A stretch of DNA of 64,000 bases from Candidatus Rubrivivax defluviihabitans (GTDB lineage: Bacteria; Pseudomonadota; Gammaproteobacteria; Burkholderiales; Burkholderiaceae_C): positions 62,001 through 126,000 of the forward strand of contig JADJMW010000023.1 in the NCBI GenBank assembly GCA_016709385.1, in the 5' to 3' direction. The notes beneath the pieces were generated by a model. The model made no database searches, had not been told where the DNA came from, and was given only the letters and a program-made list of their open reading frames with translations. The translations under genes and the position numbers were made by a program. Of this stretch, positions 63,046-64,000 are shown one piece after another (positions within the stretch are counted from its first letter, which is position 1; every line of letters begins with the position of its first letter).

Positions 63046-63474
63046 TCAGGTCGCGGGCTTGACCATGGGCCAGCCGCGCCGCGCCCATTCGCTCATGCCG
63101 CCGCTCACGTAACGAACATGCCCGTAGCCGCGTTCGCGCAGCGCCTTGAGCGTGGCCTTGGAGCGGTTCTGCGTATTGCAGATCAGCAGCACCGGCTGTG
63201 CCGGGTCCTGCGGGATCTCGCCCAGCCGGGCGCCGAGCTGGCGCATGGGCAACAGTTGCGCGCCAGCGGCCACGCCGGTGGCGTGCTCAGCCGGTTCGCG
63301 GATGTCGATCAGCACCGCGCGGCCGGCCTCGAATTCGGCGCGTGCCGTGTCCAGGCTCACCACGTCGGTATCGGCCACGGCAGGGTCGCAGCCGGCGGCG
63401 GCCAGGGCCGTGACCAGCAGTGCGAGCGTCATGGTGCGTCGCCGCGACATCCAGGGCAGGGGAGATGGGTTCAT
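63046..63474 (-). CDS. rhodanese-domain lipoprotein
   Basis: 142 residues. The signal sequence ends ALAAAGC, a good lipobox, so the mature protein begins at Cys29 and is lipid-anchored at the periplasmic face. The rhodanese domain has VLIDIREPAEHATG and the active loop ICNTQNRS, with the sulfur-carrying Cys and the Arg that closes the loop. It would transfer sulfane sulfur in the periplasm. It is probably co-transcribed with the downstream sigma-54 regulator, suggesting that the system senses sulfur or redox state. Confidence 0.85.
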   Translation of the reverse strand: MNPSPLPWMSRRRTMTLALLVTALAAAGCDPAVADTDVVSLDTARAEFEAGRAVLIDIREPAEHATGVAAGAQLLPMRQLGARLGEIPQDPAQPVLLICNTQNRSKATLKALRERGYGHVRYVSGGMSEWARRGWPMVKPAT

Positions 63475-63635
63475 GGGGTCGGGGTTTCGGGTCAGGACGG
63501 AATCGGGCTCCGCAGCCCCGGCAGGCCACGCCGGCCGCCATTTATCAGTCTATGCTTATGCAGTAGTCCCCACGGTGCCAACGCCCACCGACGCCGGATA
63601 CGAACCCGGACTTCAAATTTCTCTGCCATGATTAT

Positions 63636-63666
63636 GCCAAATTGGCAGTTTTTCAGCCATATTGGC
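63636..63666. promoter_or_regulatory. paired enhancer-like palindromes (GCCA-N3-TGGC)
   Basis: GCCAAATTGGC (63636-63646) and GCCATATTGGC (63656-63666) have centres 20 bp apart, about two helical turns. They lie about 90-115 bp upstream of the -24 box, where sigma-54 activators bind. The activator gene is in the neighbouring minus-strand operon. Confidence 0.65.
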
Positions 63667-63752
63667 AATAGAGAAGAACTCTCGCTGGCAGGGGTGCCGG
63701 TGCGCAGCCAGCAAGTCCTTGATTTTCAAGGCGTTTCCGGGTGTCGATGGGG

Positions 63753-63768
63753 TGGCACGGTTCTTGAT
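63753..63768 (+). promoter_or_regulatory. candidate sigma-54 (-24/-12) promoter
   Basis: TGGCACG-GTTC-TTGAT matches TGGCACG-N4-TTGCW except at one position in the -12 box (GA instead of GC). It points right towards the Rieske start at 63870. Confidence 0.65.
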
Positions 63769-63869
63769 ACCTGTTGGGGTATAGAGTCCGGTCAGGGCAG
63801 CGCGGATTCGCGCTCACGAAGACAGCGCTCACCGACGCTCCCAATGCTTTGCCACCAGGAACCCCGACC

Positions 63870-64000
63870 ATGGAACATACGCTTGCCCCATCGCTGAAAC
63901 CCGACGGCGCCAACGATCCCGAACGCCGGCAGTGGCTGCTGGCCACCGCCGGTGCCGGCGGCGTGGCCGCGGTGGCCACCGCCGTGCCCTTCGTCTCCAC
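63870..64000 (+). CDS. petA: Rieske iron-sulfur subunit of a cytochrome bc1 complex, N-terminus only
   Basis: The first 43 codons are visible; the rest lies beyond the window edge. The sequence has a twin-arginine-like motif (ERRQWLLATAG) and a hydrophobic anchor AGGVAAVATAVPFVST, the pattern of ubiquinol-cytochrome c reductase Rieske proteins, which are Tat-inserted. The cluster-binding region is not visible, so the call rests on the leader alone. The N-terminal extension (LAPSLKPDGANDP) is longer than I remember for the housekeeping petA, suggesting a second copy. It starts after AGGAA. Confidence 0.6.
   Translation, partial: MEHTLAPSLKPDGANDPERRQWLLATAGAGGVAAVATAVPFVS

Larger units (their letters stand above)
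63475..63869. other. divergent regulatory region between rhodanese and Rieske genes
   Basis: This gap of 395 bases has no gene that I can support. It is AT-richer than its surroundings in 63600-63680. It contains the two palindromes and the sigma-54 promoter listed separately, and an AGGA site before the Rieske start. Confidence 0.6.

Overview
The window is GC-rich, densely coded DNA, almost certainly from a betaproteobacterium of the Burkholderiales (Comamonadaceae-like). The indicators are the rplM-rpsI-erpA-anmK-M23 peptidase-tyrS neighbourhood, a protocatechuate 4,5-cleavage (pmd-type) operon, an orphan Bug/TctC receptor, a PPi-type phosphofructokinase and frequent GTG/TTG starts with 1-4 base overlaps. 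No rRNA, tRNA, CRISPR array, prophage or intact transposase gene was seen. There is one small non-autonomous insertion-like element at 17.5-17.9 kb.

Layout. 1-7.3 kb (minus): a catabolic operon paaZ > MFS transporter > class III CoA-transferase > metallo-beta-lactamase-fold protein > FAD aromatic hydroxylase, the last cut by the window edge. 7.5-13 kb: an acyltransferase, a PPi-type PFK coupled to an alpha/beta-hydrolase-like protein, and a Pat-type lysine acetyltransferase. 13.2-17.4 kb: a membrane cyclic-nucleotide-binding protein, two secreted proteins (one PEP-CTERM), a ketopantoate-reductase homologue and a dienelactone hydrolase. 17.5-19.9 kb: the insertion-like element, which abuts a P-loop ATPase joined to a degenerate nucleotide-cyclase domain. 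20.1-27.7 kb: a LysR regulator divergent from a seven- to eight-gene operon that opens protocatechuate by 4,5-cleavage and takes it to pyruvate and oxaloacetate. 27.7-36 kb: housekeeping and stress genes, including htpG behind a clear heat-shock promoter. 36-43.2 kb: ribosomal proteins L13/S9, erpA, anmK, M23 peptidase, tyrS, a CDF metal transporter and dtd. 43.2-54.4 kb: a Bug receptor, then a long minus-strand operon (acyl-CoA ligase, livGHMKF, two small genes, a PaaK-like ligase), with a Crp-family regulator transcribed divergently across a CRP-geometry palindrome. 54.4-58.8 kb: a coupled three-gene operon of ClC channel, a fused GpgS-type glycosyltransferase/HAD phosphatase, and an oxidoreductase. 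58.8-64 kb: an M16 peptidase, then a sigma-54 module (enhancer-binding regulator, rhodanese lipoprotein, paired palindromes, a -24/-12 promoter) pointing at a Rieske gene cut by the right edge.

The most unusual items are: (1) the ClC / GpgS-HAD fusion / oxidoreductase operon, a candidate uncharacterised compatible-solute or glycosyl-glycerate pathway; (2) the sigma-54/rhodanese module that appears to drive a Rieske (bc1-type) gene; (3) the 333-bp element with 29-bp terminal repeats, a 5-bp target duplication and nested hairpins; (4) the ATPase-cyclase fusion next to it. All functional assignments come from reading motifs and remembered family features; no database search was run.
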